A stretch of DNA of 64,000 nt from Mycobacterium colombiense (GTDB lineage: Bacteria; Actinomycetota; Actinomycetes; Mycobacteriales; Mycobacteriaceae): positions 103,068 through 167,067 of the forward strand of contig NZ_QMEV01000005.1 of the NCBI RefSeq assembly GCF_003284935.1, given 5' to 3'. Each line of letters opens with the position of its first letter. Position 1 is the first letter of the stretch. A program made the position numbers and the translations under genes. The notes under the pieces are model-generated. The model was not told where the DNA came from. It ran no database searches and worked only from the letters and a program-made list of their open reading frames with translations. This document shows, one piece after another, positions 1 through 8,231 of this stretch.

Positions 1-1
1 G

Positions 2-685
2 ACCTTGGCCAGGGTGGCGGCCAAGAACTTCCGCAACGGGGCCATGAACCCCAACGCCTTTCGCCGCAAGCCCATCTCCGAAGAAGACATCCTCGGCTCG
101 ACCATGCTCAATTACCCGCTAACCCAGTACATGTTCTGCGCGCCCGACGAGGGCGCCGCCGCCGTGGTCATGTGCCACGCGGACATCGCGCATCGGTACA
201 CCTCCAAGCCCGTCTACCTGCGCGCGGTGGAGGTCCGCACCCGCCGCTATGGCGCCTACGAGGTGAACACCACCTGCGCGCCCGTCGAAGAGGACGTGGC
301 GCCAACGGTTTATGCCGCCCGCACCGCTTTCGAGAAGGCGGGCATCTCCCCCGACGACGTCGACGTGATCCAGTTGCAGGACACCGACGCCGGCGCCGAG
401 ATCATTCACATGGCCGAGTGCGGATTCTGCGAGCACGGCGATCAGGAGAAGCTACTGGCCGACGGCGCCACCGAGATCAACGGTGCGATGCCGGTCAACA
501 CCGACGGCGGGTTGATCGCCAACGGCGAGCCCATCGGCGCCTCCGGTTTGCGGCAGATCCACGAGGTCGTGCGCCAACTCCGCGGTGAGGCGGGCGATCG
601 TCAGGTGCCCGGCAACCCGAAAGTGGGATTCACGCAGTTGTACGGCGCGCCGGGCACCGCCGCGGCGACCATCCTCACGACCTGA
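2..685 (+). CDS. Lipid-transfer-type thiolase / side-chain aldolase-like protein (5' truncated)
   Basis: The frame is open from the left edge, so only the C-terminal ~227 residues are seen. It is thiolase-fold, of the SCP-x/Ltp type that acts on acyl-CoA side chains in the cytoplasm. The usual GHP histidine motif reads NGEPIGASG, and the C-terminal Cys-x-Gly motif is replaced by QLYGAPGTAA with a tyrosine. In steroid side-chain degradation, Ltp2-type proteins lacking the thiolase cysteine are retro-aldolases that work with a DUF35 partner; any such partner would lie outside the window. Aldolase rather than thiolase chemistry is inferred from these substitutions. The gene converges on the acyl-CoA dehydrogenase at 765. 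Confidence 0.8.
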   Translation, partial: TLARVAAKNFRNGAMNPNAFRRKPISEEDILGSTMLNYPLTQYMFCAPDEGAAAVVMCHADIAHRYTSKPVYLRAVEVRTRRYGAYEVNTTCAPVEEDVAPTVYAARTAFEKAGISPDDVDVIQLQDTDAGAEIIHMAECGFCEHGDQEKLLADGATEINGAMPVNTDGGLIANGEPIGASGLRQIHEVVRQLRGEAGDRQVPGNPKVGFTQLYGAPGTAAATILTT

Positions 686-764
686 CGGGTTCGCCTGCGC
701 CGAGCGTGAACTGGCGGCGACGACACGCCGAGGCCGGTCACCGTCGGGTCACATTGGACGCGGG

Positions 765-1958
765 CTACGAGGCCTTCTGCGCGACCGGCGCGTAGGCCGG
801 CTTGCCCAGACCCAGCACGTACTGGGCGATCATGTTGCGGAACACCTCGAGGGTGCCGCCGTAAATCCCGACCAGCGGGGCGAACCGGTACACGTACTCG
901 GCGGCGCCGTCGTCGGCCGCGCCGTCGGTGCCGATGGGCAGCGAAGACGCCGTGCCCAGGATGTCCATCAGATCCGGGGAGATGTCACGCATCGTCTGGG
1001 CCAGCGCGACGCGCCCGAAGATGCTGGGCGCGCTCAGGGAGGCTTCCATCTGCGCGGCGCTGCGTCCCAGACGATAGGCCACCGCGGCGTCGTCAATGAG
1101 CCTGCGCCCGCTCGGGTCTGGCTGCGCAACCTTGGCCGCGGCCTTGTCCACGGCGTCGGCCATGAAACCGGCCTGGTGCATCATGATCGACACGTCCTGC
1201 AGCCCGTCCGGCGCGGCCGCTACCGCCCCGTGCTCGGTGTTGAGGGGCTCGCGCAGCACCGTCCAGCCCGCGTTCACGTCGCCCAGGCGATACTTGTCGT
1301 CGACGCGCACGTCGCTGTAGTAGACGATGTTGGTGCGGTCGCCGTCGACGGTGCGGATGCCCTGGATCTCGATGCCCGGTGAGTCCAGCGGAACCAGGAA
1401 CATCGTGAGACTCTTGTGCTTCTGGGCGCCCGGATCGGTGTTGGTGATGAGGAAGACGTACTGGCAGTTGTGCGCTCCGGTGGTGAACATCTTGGAGCCG
1501 TTGATAATCCAGCCGTCACCGTCACGCACCGCCCGGGTCTTGCACGTGGCGATGTCGGACCCGCCCTCGGGCTCGGTGTAGCCCAGGCACAGCCGGACAT
1601 GCCCGCTGAAGACGCCCGGCAGCACCTCGTCCCGCAACTCGGCGGAGCCGAACTTCGCGACCGAGCGGGCCACCATGGCGGTGGTGCCCCAGGTCACCCA
1701 CGGCACGTGCGCGCGCCGCTTCTCCAGTTCCCAGATGCGCCGCCGCAACCGGCTGAACCCGCCGTCGGCCTCCGACTTCCATTCGCGTTCAAGGTAGCCG
1801 GCGGCGCCCAGCGCCAGGTGCACGCCTTCGTCGAAGTTGTCACCCGTTTCCCGGTCCCGGCGCTTGACGTCTTCCGTCACATGGGTGCGCAGGAAGTCGC
1901 GCGCTTCGTCGAGGAACCGCTGATCGTCGTCGGACAGCGTGACCCGTGAGAAATCCAC
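765..1958 (-). CDS. Acyl-CoA dehydrogenase (alpha-like partner)
   Basis: A 397-residue FAD-dependent acyl-CoA dehydrogenase that would introduce an alpha,beta double bond into an acyl-CoA. The flavin/substrate motif LCLGYTEPEGGSD and a helical C-terminal domain are present. Where many members have the catalytic Glu (EGTSEI), this one reads YGGTLEV, so the base must lie elsewhere or in the partner, as known for heteromeric FadE26/27- and FadE28/29-type enzymes. The GTG start directly abuts the TAA stop of the preceding dehydrogenase gene, implying translational coupling and an alpha2beta2 complex. It is the last gene of the operon read leftward from 7582. Confidence 0.88.
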   Translation of the reverse strand: MDFSRVTLSDDDQRFLDEARDFLRTHVTEDVKRRDRETGDNFDEGVHLALGAAGYLEREWKSEADGGFSRLRRRIWELEKRRAHVPWVTWGTTAMVARSVAKFGSAELRDEVLPGVFSGHVRLCLGYTEPEGGSDIATCKTRAVRDGDGWIINGSKMFTTGAHNCQYVFLITNTDPGAQKHKSLTMFLVPLDSPGIEIQGIRTVDGDRTNIVYYSDVRVDDKYRLGDVNAGWTVLREPLNTEHGAVAAAPDGLQDVSIMMHQAGFMADAVDKAAAKVAQPDPSGRRLIDDAAVAYRLGRSAAQMEASLSAPSIFGRVALAQTMRDISPDLMDILGTASSLPIGTDGAADDGAAEYVYRFAPLVGIYGGTLEVFRNMIAQYVLGLGKPAYAPVAQKAS

Positions 1959-3005
1959 TTAGGCGCCCTTTCCACTCTCGCGCACGGCGACCAGCTCGCC
2001 GACGTATTTGGCGCTGGCGCCGGGATCCCCGCCGGCCAATGACCAACCACGGGCTCGCACCAGATATGCCGTCGCGGCGGCCTCCGCCGAGACACCAAGT
2101 CCGCCTTGGATATGCACCGCCATGGTCGCGGCCTTGGCCGCCTCCTCCGCCATGAACACGAACGCCGAGGGTGCAAGCTCGGGGCGCTCGTGCGGCTCGT
2201 TGTCCAGGAACCAGGCCGCGCGCCGCGCCAGATTACGGCCGCCCTGCACGGTGATCGCGATGTTGGCCAGTGGATGCGAGATGCCCTGCAGCGTCGAGAT
2301 CGGCACCCCCAGGGTGTAGCGGGTCTTGGCGAATTCGGCCGCGATGGTCATCGTCTCCTCGACCAGGCCCACCAACGCCGCCGCGCTCAGCACCCGCCAC
2401 TCATCCAGGGCCCGTTGATATTCCGCCAGCGCCTCGGATCCGCCGGCCAGGACGGTGCGGGTGTCCGCGGACGCGGGGTCCACCCAGGCCATCGGCAGCC
2501 GGCCGATGTTGTCCACCTTGGTCGGGCGCGTGCCGAACGTCAGCGCGACGACGTCGTCGCCGTCGCGGACGATGATCTGGTCGGCGATCGACCCGGTCGG
2601 CAACAGCCGGGCCCCCGGGGCGCTGTCGTGCTGCGGATCGAAGGCGACCAGTCGCTTGCCGTGAACCACGTCGGGTTCGGCCGCGCCGAGGCGCGCGAGC
2701 AGCCGTGCGGTACAGACCTGGTCGATCCACGGTACCGGCGCCAGAGATCGGCCGATCTCCTCGGCCACCAGGGTCAGGTCGACGAGCGTCGCACCGTCTC
2801 CGCCCGCGGATTCCGGCACCGCCATGGTCGTTGCCCCCATGGCGCACAACCGCTCCCACAGGTTCTTGTCGAACCCGGTTTCCTCCGCGGCGCGCACGGT
2901 TTCGATCGAGCAATGCGTCTTGAAGAAATCGCGGTAGGCGGCCTGCAACGCCTCGTGATCCGACGTCAGGCTGTAGTCGAGCCTACGCAATTCATAGCGG
3001 TCCAT
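1959..3005 (-). CDS. Acyl-CoA dehydrogenase (short, beta-like partner)
   Basis: A 348-residue acyl-CoA dehydrogenase starting MDRYELRRL. The N-terminal helical domain and C-terminal bundle are recognisable (HIQGGLGVSAE). The middle beta domain is short and the EGTSE active-site motif is absent. This shortened build is typical of the FadE27/FadE29-type partner subunit. The frame is open further upstream, but that stretch lies inside the amidohydrolase gene. The chosen ATG is 2 bp after that gene's stop, which fits the operon. It probably forms a heterotetramer with the product of 765-1958; substrate unknown. Confidence 0.86.
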   Translation of the reverse strand: MDRYELRRLDYSLTSDHEALQAAYRDFFKTHCSIETVRAAEETGFDKNLWERLCAMGATTMAVPESAGGDGATLVDLTLVAEEIGRSLAPVPWIDQVCTARLLARLGAAEPDVVHGKRLVAFDPQHDSAPGARLLPTGSIADQIIVRDGDDVVALTFGTRPTKVDNIGRLPMAWVDPASADTRTVLAGGSEALAEYQRALDEWRVLSAAALVGLVEETMTIAAEFAKTRYTLGVPISTLQGISHPLANIAITVQGGRNLARRAAWFLDNEPHERPELAPSAFVFMAEEAAKAATMAVHIQGGLGVSAEAAATAYLVRARGWSLAGGDPGASAKYVGELVAVRESGKGA

Positions 3006-3007
3006 CC

Positions 3008-3838
3008 TCAGCCTTCCTCCTGGCCACCGAAGAAGAATTCTTGGGCGTTGTTGTAGAGATAGTTGTCGAGCACGTCCGCCGGCAGGTCCAACCCCGCCGC
3101 TTCCGGAACCACGCGGTGCATTTTCAGCACCGGCCAATCCGAAGCGAAGATCACCCTGTCCGGTCCGCGGGTCCGCATGTAGTGCAACAGGCTGTCCGGC
3201 AACCGCTTTGGCGACCATGCCGATGTCATCAGCCGCAGGTTGGCGTACTTGAGCAACAGCCTGATCGCGACGTCCCACCAGGGGTCGGCGCCGTGAATCA
3301 TGCACAGCTTCAACTCCGGGAATCGCACGCAGACCCGGTCGAGATGGATCGGATTCTGCACCTCGCCGGGGATCGGCGGCCCGGGAATACCGGTGTTGAT
3401 GCACAGCGGCAGCTCGAGCTCGGCGCACTTGGTGTACAGCGGGTAATAGACGGCGTCGCTGGGCGGATACTGACCGTCGCCCCAAAAGCTCGGTCCCACA
3501 GCGGCATAGGCGACCGGCAGGTCGTTGACGATGGCGGACAGTTCACGCAGCGACGGGATCGGGCGCAGCAGGTTGACCCCGCCCATCGCCAGGGCGAAAC
3601 GGTCGGGCCTTTCCTCGACGAATTTGCGTGCGGTCACCGACGGCTTGGCGAGGTTGTCCATCAAGATCGCCTTGCGCACGCCCTGGGCGTCCATCTCGTC
3701 GAGCAGCGTGGACAACTCGACCGGCGCGAACATGGACTCCGGCCCCTTGAAGTAATCGTCTCGCACCTTGAGCATCCAGGTCGGCTGCTGCTCGGTCTCG
3801 CCGAAGTGCACGTTGACCAGACAATCGATAGCTTTCAT
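3008..3838 (-). CDS. Amidohydrolase family (TIM-barrel) protein
   Basis: About 276 residues of the amidohydrolase-2 fold, which includes ACMSD- and gamma-resorcylate-decarboxylase-like enzymes: metal-dependent hydrolases or decarboxylases. Visible landmarks are the N-terminal strand with NVH, the central MIHGAD and the C-terminal FASDWPV with the conserved Asp. The ATG at 3838 overlaps the TGA of the upstream ligase gene (ATGA), so the longer upstream frame is not used. A second family member lies two genes upstream (5504-6706). Its place among acyl-CoA genes suggests ring or carboxyl chemistry on a CoA ester or acid intermediate, but the reaction is unknown. Confidence 0.8.
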   Translation of the reverse strand: MKAIDCLVNVHFGETEQQPTWMLKVRDDYFKGPESMFAPVELSTLLDEMDAQGVRKAILMDNLAKPSVTARKFVEERPDRFALAMGGVNLLRPIPSLRELSAIVNDLPVAYAAVGPSFWGDGQYPPSDAVYYPLYTKCAELELPLCINTGIPGPPIPGEVQNPIHLDRVCVRFPELKLCMIHGADPWWDVAIRLLLKYANLRLMTSAWSPKRLPDSLLHYMRTRGPDRVIFASDWPVLKMHRVVPEAAGLDLPADVLDNYLYNNAQEFFFGGQEEG

Positions 3839-5472
3839 GTGGACATCGGCGCCTTTGCTGTTGCGTGACGTTTCGCCCAACGGTAATCGGCCTTTCCGTT
3901 GCCCAAGCGCTGAACCCGTTCGACGACGAGGAACTCCTTGGGCGTCTTGAACCGGGCCAGTCGCGACGTGCAGAGCGCGTGCAGCTCCTCGGCGGCCTTC
4001 TCCGTGGTGGCGGTGGCTCGGTCCCGCAGTTCGACGAGCGCGACGACCTCTTCGCCCCAGCGGTCGCTGGGCCGGCCGACCACCAGCGCGTCGGCGACCG
4101 CCGGGTGGGCGCGCAGCACCTCTTCGACTTCCTCGACGAAGACCTTCTCGCCTCCGGTGTTGACCACCAGCGAGTCACGGCCGTACAACCGCAACGCGCC
4201 GTCGGCTTCCAGGGCGGCACGGTCACCCGATATCACCACTCGTTTGCCGTCGATTACCGGAAAGGTCTTGCGGGTGGCCTCGGGATCGTTGAAGTATCCC
4301 AACGGAATTCGCCCTTCCCGGGCGACCCAGCCCACCTCCGGCTCCCCGGGGGAAAGGAAGTGGCTGTAGTCCTCGGAAAGGACCAGACCGCCTTCACGCA
4401 GGGTGAAGGTGTCGGCCTGGGAGCCGCGCCGGCTGTGGCCGAAGCCCATGTTCCCGGTCTCTGAGGAGCCGTAGCCGTTGATGAGGGTGATGTGCGGTAG
4501 CAGCTCCAGCAGCGCCTGTTGGTACTTCGGATTCGTTGCGGCACCGCCGGTGCCGATGGCGTACAGCGAGGACAATTCGTAGGAGCCGCGCTGCAGCTCG
4601 GCCACCAGCGGTGCGGCGTAGGCGTCCCCGACCATGGTCATCAGGCCGACCTTTTCGCGCTGCGCGGTCTGCCACACCGATCGCGGTTCGAGCTTTTTGC
4701 CGGTGTCATACATCACCACGGTGGTGCCCGCCATGATCGCCGAGAAGGCCGTCCACATGCCGGCCGCGTGCATCAACGGCGAGACGGCGAACCAGGGCGC
4801 ACCGGCGTTACCGCGCACCTTGTCGTGGATCTCTTCCGCGCAGGCATGGTCGGCCCCCACCATCGAGGACACATAGATGTCGGACTGTCGCCACAGCACA
4901 CCCTTGGGCCTCCCGGTGGTGCCGCCAGTGCAGATCATTAGCAGATCGTCCGGCGACGCCGTCACGCCGCGATCGGTATCCCCCTGCGCCAGTGCGTCAT
5001 CCAACGTCACCGCGCTCGTCAGTTCGGGTGCTCCGCTTGCGTCGTCGACCGACACCAACAGCTCGGCGCCGGCATCTTTCAACACCTCGGCGAACTTTGC
5101 GCCCAGCCCGCGGTGGTAGATCACCGCTCGTGGTTTGACGTAGTCGAGCAGCTCGCCGACCTCGCGGGGCGTGTAGTAGTAGTTGATGTTCACCGGTACG
5201 GTGCGGGCCTTGAGGCAGCCGATGACCATGTCCGGGTACAGGTCGTTGTGCATAACCAGCGCCACCCGATCCTGGCCGCATTCCCAGTTCTGCAGGGATG
5301 CGCGGTCCCGGTGCGCCCCTAACCCGTTGCCCGCCAAGAAATTCGCCAGCCGGCGGGTGCGCTCGGCCGACTCGCGAAAGGTGCTGCGACGGCCACCGCA
5401 CACGGTCATCGTCCGGTCGCCGATGACGTGGGCGATTTCGTCGAGAACCGCCCCTATGGTCCATTCGCTCAC
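3835..5472 (-). CDS. Acyl-CoA synthetase, FadD19-like
   Basis: A 545-residue AMP-forming acid:CoA ligase. It has the phosphate-binding loop CTGGTTGRPKGV, the GYGSSETG motif, and a C-terminal catalytic Lys in GNGKADYRWAKR. The ending closely resembles FadD19/FadD17-type enzymes (GKPDYRWAK), which activate steroid side-chain acids. The GTG start lies 31 bp after the upstream amidohydrolase stop. The stop overlaps the next start (ATGA). It probably feeds CoA esters to the dehydrogenase pair of this operon. Substrate class is inferred from family resemblance only. Confidence 0.88.
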   Translation of the reverse strand: MSEWTIGAVLDEIAHVIGDRTMTVCGGRRSTFRESAERTRRLANFLAGNGLGAHRDRASLQNWECGQDRVALVMHNDLYPDMVIGCLKARTVPVNINYYYTPREVGELLDYVKPRAVIYHRGLGAKFAEVLKDAGAELLVSVDDASGAPELTSAVTLDDALAQGDTDRGVTASPDDLLMICTGGTTGRPKGVLWRQSDIYVSSMVGADHACAEEIHDKVRGNAGAPWFAVSPLMHAAGMWTAFSAIMAGTTVVMYDTGKKLEPRSVWQTAQREKVGLMTMVGDAYAAPLVAELQRGSYELSSLYAIGTGGAATNPKYQQALLELLPHITLINGYGSSETGNMGFGHSRRGSQADTFTLREGGLVLSEDYSHFLSPGEPEVGWVAREGRIPLGYFNDPEATRKTFPVIDGKRVVISGDRAALEADGALRLYGRDSLVVNTGGEKVFVEEVEEVLRAHPAVADALVVGRPSDRWGEEVVALVELRDRATATTEKAAEELHALCTSRLARFKTPKEFLVVERVQRLGNGKADYRWAKRHATAKAPMST

Positions 5473-5503
5473 GGGCGTAGCCGGCCTTGAGTAATCACGC
5501 CGA

Positions 5504-6706
5504 TCAAGCGGCCGAGCCGACTTGGACGCCGAGCAGGTCTAGCGCATTGTCCCGCATGATCTTTCGAACATCGGATTCGCTGAATCCCTTCAGCTCCTCG
5601 GCGAACGATACCGGCGATTCGAGGCCTTCCCCGTGCGGCCAGTCGGAACCGAACAGGATCTTGTCGACGCCGATAGCGCCGACCAGCTCGGGCAGATCGT
5701 CCTCGTAGTAGGGCGCGATCCACACGTTGTTGCGCAACTGCTCCACCGGGTCCACGGGGAAATATTGGGGCTGGGTGTTCGCCGCCTTCTTCAATCGCTT
5801 GATCAGCCGGTGCACGAAGTACGAGCCGTTCTCGATGCTGACCGCCTTGAGTTTCGGGTGACGGGTGAAAACGCCGTGCACGATCATCGAGGCCATCGTG
5901 TCGTGAATGGCGCGGTCGTCGAGCAGCACCTGATCCAGCGGATCCTTGGCGCCGAACCCCTCGAACGTCGCTTTGCCTCCCCACGCCGCCGCGATGTGCA
6001 GATATCCGCTGTCGGACAGGTGGAATCCCACCGGCACCCCGGCCTCGGCCAGCCGCGCCCATACCGGGTCGTGGCTGCGATCGCCCAGCGATCGGGGCTT
6101 GACCAAGCCGGGCACCGGCGCCGGACGCACCAGCACCAGCTTGGCGCCGCGCGCCAGCACGAACTCCACCTCTTCGACGGCCTTGACCGGGTCGGCCAGC
6201 GAGATGATCGGCGCGGCAATGATTCGGTGATCGGGCCGGTCGAAACCCCAGTCCTCATCGAGCCACAGATTGAACGCGTGCACCGACGCCATCGTCGCCT
6301 CGATGTCGTGCTTGAGCGCCTCCTCCACTCCGCATCCGAACGTCGGCAGCATGAACACCGTCTCGATGTCCTGGGTGTCCATCACCGCGATGCGGGCATC
6401 GCGGTTCTGATACTCGGGGTGCTCCGCCAGCCGCTCGACCTTCATCAGCGAGGCCGGATCGACCCCTTCGGGGATCTCGCCGCGGAAGAGCAGGTCGAGG
6501 CAGCCCGGCACGATGATCGGGTCGAAGGTGGGGTTGGGGATGAAGTGGTTGATGCGGCCGCCGATCACGGCCCACGTCCGCTTGCCCTCGTTGACCATCT
6601 GCACGCCCCGCCCTTTGAACTTCTTGTCCAGGTGGCGGGTGAACGAGTCCAGCGGCTCGTAGTAGTGATTGTCGACGTCGATCGCCTGGTAACCCAACTC
6701 AGCCAT
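5504..6706 (-). CDS. Amidohydrolase family (TIM-barrel) protein
   Basis: A 400-residue amidohydrolase-2 family protein, larger than the one at 3008. The N-terminal metal-binding strand reads IDVDNHYYEP, the centre has GVPVGFHLSDSGY and the C-terminus LFGSDWPHGEG with the conserved Asp. The start is set at MAELGYQAID because GGAAAGG precedes that ATG at good spacing; an in-frame ATG 18 bp upstream lacks such a site. Similar proteins accompany steroid- and aromatic-degradation genes in actinobacteria, mostly without assigned reactions. Second gene of the leftward operon. Confidence 0.82.
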   Translation of the reverse strand: MAELGYQAIDVDNHYYEPLDSFTRHLDKKFKGRGVQMVNEGKRTWAVIGGRINHFIPNPTFDPIIVPGCLDLLFRGEIPEGVDPASLMKVERLAEHPEYQNRDARIAVMDTQDIETVFMLPTFGCGVEEALKHDIEATMASVHAFNLWLDEDWGFDRPDHRIIAAPIISLADPVKAVEEVEFVLARGAKLVLVRPAPVPGLVKPRSLGDRSHDPVWARLAEAGVPVGFHLSDSGYLHIAAAWGGKATFEGFGAKDPLDQVLLDDRAIHDTMASMIVHGVFTRHPKLKAVSIENGSYFVHRLIKRLKKAANTQPQYFPVDPVEQLRNNVWIAPYYEDDLPELVGAIGVDKILFGSDWPHGEGLESPVSFAEELKGFSESDVRKIMRDNALDLLGVQVGSAA

Positions 6707-6736
6707 GATGATCCTTTCCGCCATTACCGGCGAACA

Positions 6737-7582
6737 CTATGCGTCGGTCCAATCGAGCGACGGGAACTGCGGCGGCCGCTTCTCGAGAAAACTCGTGATG
6801 CCCTCGATGACGTCGGGGCGCGGCATGGCCTCGTGCAACAACACCTCGGCGAGCGAATTGGCCTGCTCGACGTCGCGGGTCGCGTCGCCGTATACCTGCC
6901 TCTTGATCACCGCCATCGACGCCGGCGAGCAATTCGCGGCGATGTCCTCGGCGTAGTCCAGGGCACGCTTCATCAAATTGTCCGGCGGCACAACCTCTTT
7001 GACGAGACCGAGGTCGGCCGCCTCCTCGGCGAGGAACGTCCGTCCGCTCAGCAACAGATCGAGGGCGACGCCCCAGCTGGTCAACCGCGGCAGTATCCAG
7101 GAGATGCCGAACTCCGCGATCAGGCCGCGGCGCGCGAACACCGCGCCGAACTTCGCGCCGGCGGCAGCGAACCGGACATCGCACATCAGCGCCTGGGTCA
7201 ACCCGATGCCGACACAGGCGCCGTTGATGGCCGCGATCACGGGCTTGCGCAGCGTCGTCACAAAGTGTGGCGGACGCTCCCCAACCAGGTCGGCCAGATT
7301 CGTCTGGCCGGCCTTCTCCATCGTCTCGCCGTAGCCGGGTGCCGAACTCGGCGCGCCCAGATAGGCGCCGGCGCAGAACCCCCGTCCCCGGCCGGTCACC
7401 ACGATGGCCCGGACGGCCGGGTCCTGTTCGGCACGATCGATCGCGGCGTAGAACCCGGCGGCGATGTCGGGGCCCCAGGCGTTGAGCCGATCGGGGCGAT
7501 TGAACGTCAGAATCGCAACACCGGTTTCAGTGGTCTCATACAACACCGCCTCATCGGTGACCACACGGTCGGCGGCGCTCAT
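6737..7582 (-). CDS. Enoyl-CoA hydratase/isomerase (crotonase) family protein
   Basis: A 281-residue crotonase-fold protein. It has the FNRPDRLNAW strand, the GRGFCAGAYL oxyanion segment, ACVGIGLTQAL, and ARRGLIAEFGISWILPRL. The acidic residue in the AEFG stretch matches the position used by PaaG-like isomerases; the canonical hydratase glutamates are not evident, so double-bond isomerisation or ring chemistry is as likely as hydration. It is the first gene of the leftward operon ending at 765 and is preceded by the palindromic site at 7619-7645. Confidence 0.85.
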   Translation of the reverse strand: MSAADRVVTDEAVLYETTETGVAILTFNRPDRLNAWGPDIAAGFYAAIDRAEQDPAVRAIVVTGRGRGFCAGAYLGAPSSAPGYGETMEKAGQTNLADLVGERPPHFVTTLRKPVIAAINGACVGIGLTQALMCDVRFAAAGAKFGAVFARRGLIAEFGISWILPRLTSWGVALDLLLSGRTFLAEEAADLGLVKEVVPPDNLMKRALDYAEDIAANCSPASMAVIKRQVYGDATRDVEQANSLAEVLLHEAMPRPDVIEGITSFLEKRPPQFPSLDWTDA

Positions 7583-7931
7583 CAGACCGTCCCCTCATAC
7601 TGATCGACTGGCGAGTTTGTACCCATACTGTATACCTATCGGTACCGCATTCCACAACCGCCGCGACCTGGCCCCGAAACCCCGACTAAACTGCGGTTTC
7701 GCGCACCGTAGCGCCGCCCAGTGCGGGCCGCGGATCGGGGCAGGCAGGCAGAGATTTTGACGCTGGCGCAACCGCGGAAGCCGTCGCGGCGAACTGATTT
7801 TTTCCCGGCCAAAAGGTCGGCGACGTGGCAAGACTTCGATCTTGTGGTGTGGGACACGTTGATGTCACGTTTGCACGGGCCGCGCGACCGGGAAACCCAG
7901 AACAAGCCAGCCGACAAGGGAGGTAGAGGTA
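7583..7931. other. Divergent intergenic region
   Basis: This 349-bp stretch separates the leftward catabolic operon from the rightward csbD-like gene. It holds the operator-like palindrome at 7619-7645, a hairpin with 7-bp arms (CGAAACC at 7675-7681 and GGTTTCG at 7695-7701), and the ribosome-binding site GGGAGGTAGAGG just before 7932. No gene is supported within it. Confidence 0.6.
7619..7645. promoter_or_regulatory. Candidate TetR operator, site 1
   Basis: Imperfect palindrome with outer arms GTACC and GGTAC and inner ATA/TAT. The core TACTGTATACCTATCGGTA (7626-7644) recurs with small changes at 10151-10171 and 12794-12812. It lies 37 bp upstream of the crotonase start at 7582, where a repressor would act. 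Assignment to the TetR protein encoded at 10298 is inferred from its proximity to site 2. Confidence 0.5.
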
Positions 7932-8171
7932 ATGGTTGACGTCAAGAGTGGCCCGATCGAACTCGTTCGTGGCATCGTCGAGGATGCCCTCGGTAAGACC
8001 AAGCAGGTCATCGGGATCATCATCGGCAACGACAGCCTGGCCGAAGAGGGCAAGGCTCAGCAGGACAAGGCGGAGGCACAGCGCAACGCCGGCAAGAAGG
8101 AAGCCGCCGCTGAGAAAGCCCGCGGCAAGGCCAAGGCCTACGAGGAGCGCGAGCGGGCCGAGCAGAAGTAA
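7932..8171 (+). CDS. CsbD-like small stress protein
   Basis: A 79-residue hydrophilic protein. It starts MVDVKSGPIELVRGIVED, followed by a Lys/Ala/Glu-rich helical tail. It resembles CsbD-family stress proteins and the mycobacterial 'microaggregate-binding protein' group; no enzymatic role is known. A strong ribosome-binding site (GGGAGGTAGAGG) precedes the ATG, and a long GC hairpin follows the stop, so it appears to be an independently expressed single gene. It has no obvious functional link to the flanking catabolic genes. Confidence 0.78.
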   Translation: MVDVKSGPIELVRGIVEDALGKTKQVIGIIIGNDSLAEEGKAQQDKAEAQRNAGKKEAAAEKARGKAKAYEERERAEQK

Positions 8172-8185
8172 CGCTCAGCTAGTCG

Positions 8186-8214
8186 AGCGGGCCCGGTCAC
8201 TGACCGGGCCCGCT
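8186..8214 (+). terminator. Strong intrinsic-type hairpin
   Basis: Perfect inverted repeat: AGCGGGCCCGG and CCGGGCCCGCT with TCACTGA between them. There is no T-run, as is usual for mycobacterial terminators. It sits 15 bp after the csbD-like stop and 18 bp before the stop of the converging aldolase gene, so it may serve both strands. Confidence 0.8.
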
Positions 8215-8231
8215 TCGCTGCGTAAACCCTT

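Noticed and set aside
1959..3485. A 508-residue reading of the short acyl-CoA dehydrogenase with a long Arg-rich N-terminus
   Set aside because: The extra part is antisense-like, lies fully inside the amidohydrolase coding sequence in another frame and has no domain. The ATG at 3005 follows the upstream stop by 2 bp and gives a family-length protein.
5633..7603. Open frame of over 650 codons on the plus strand opposite amidohydrolase and crotonase genes
   Set aside because: High-GC antisense shadow: Arg/His/Gly-rich, no recognisable motif, and it covers two convincing genes on the other strand.
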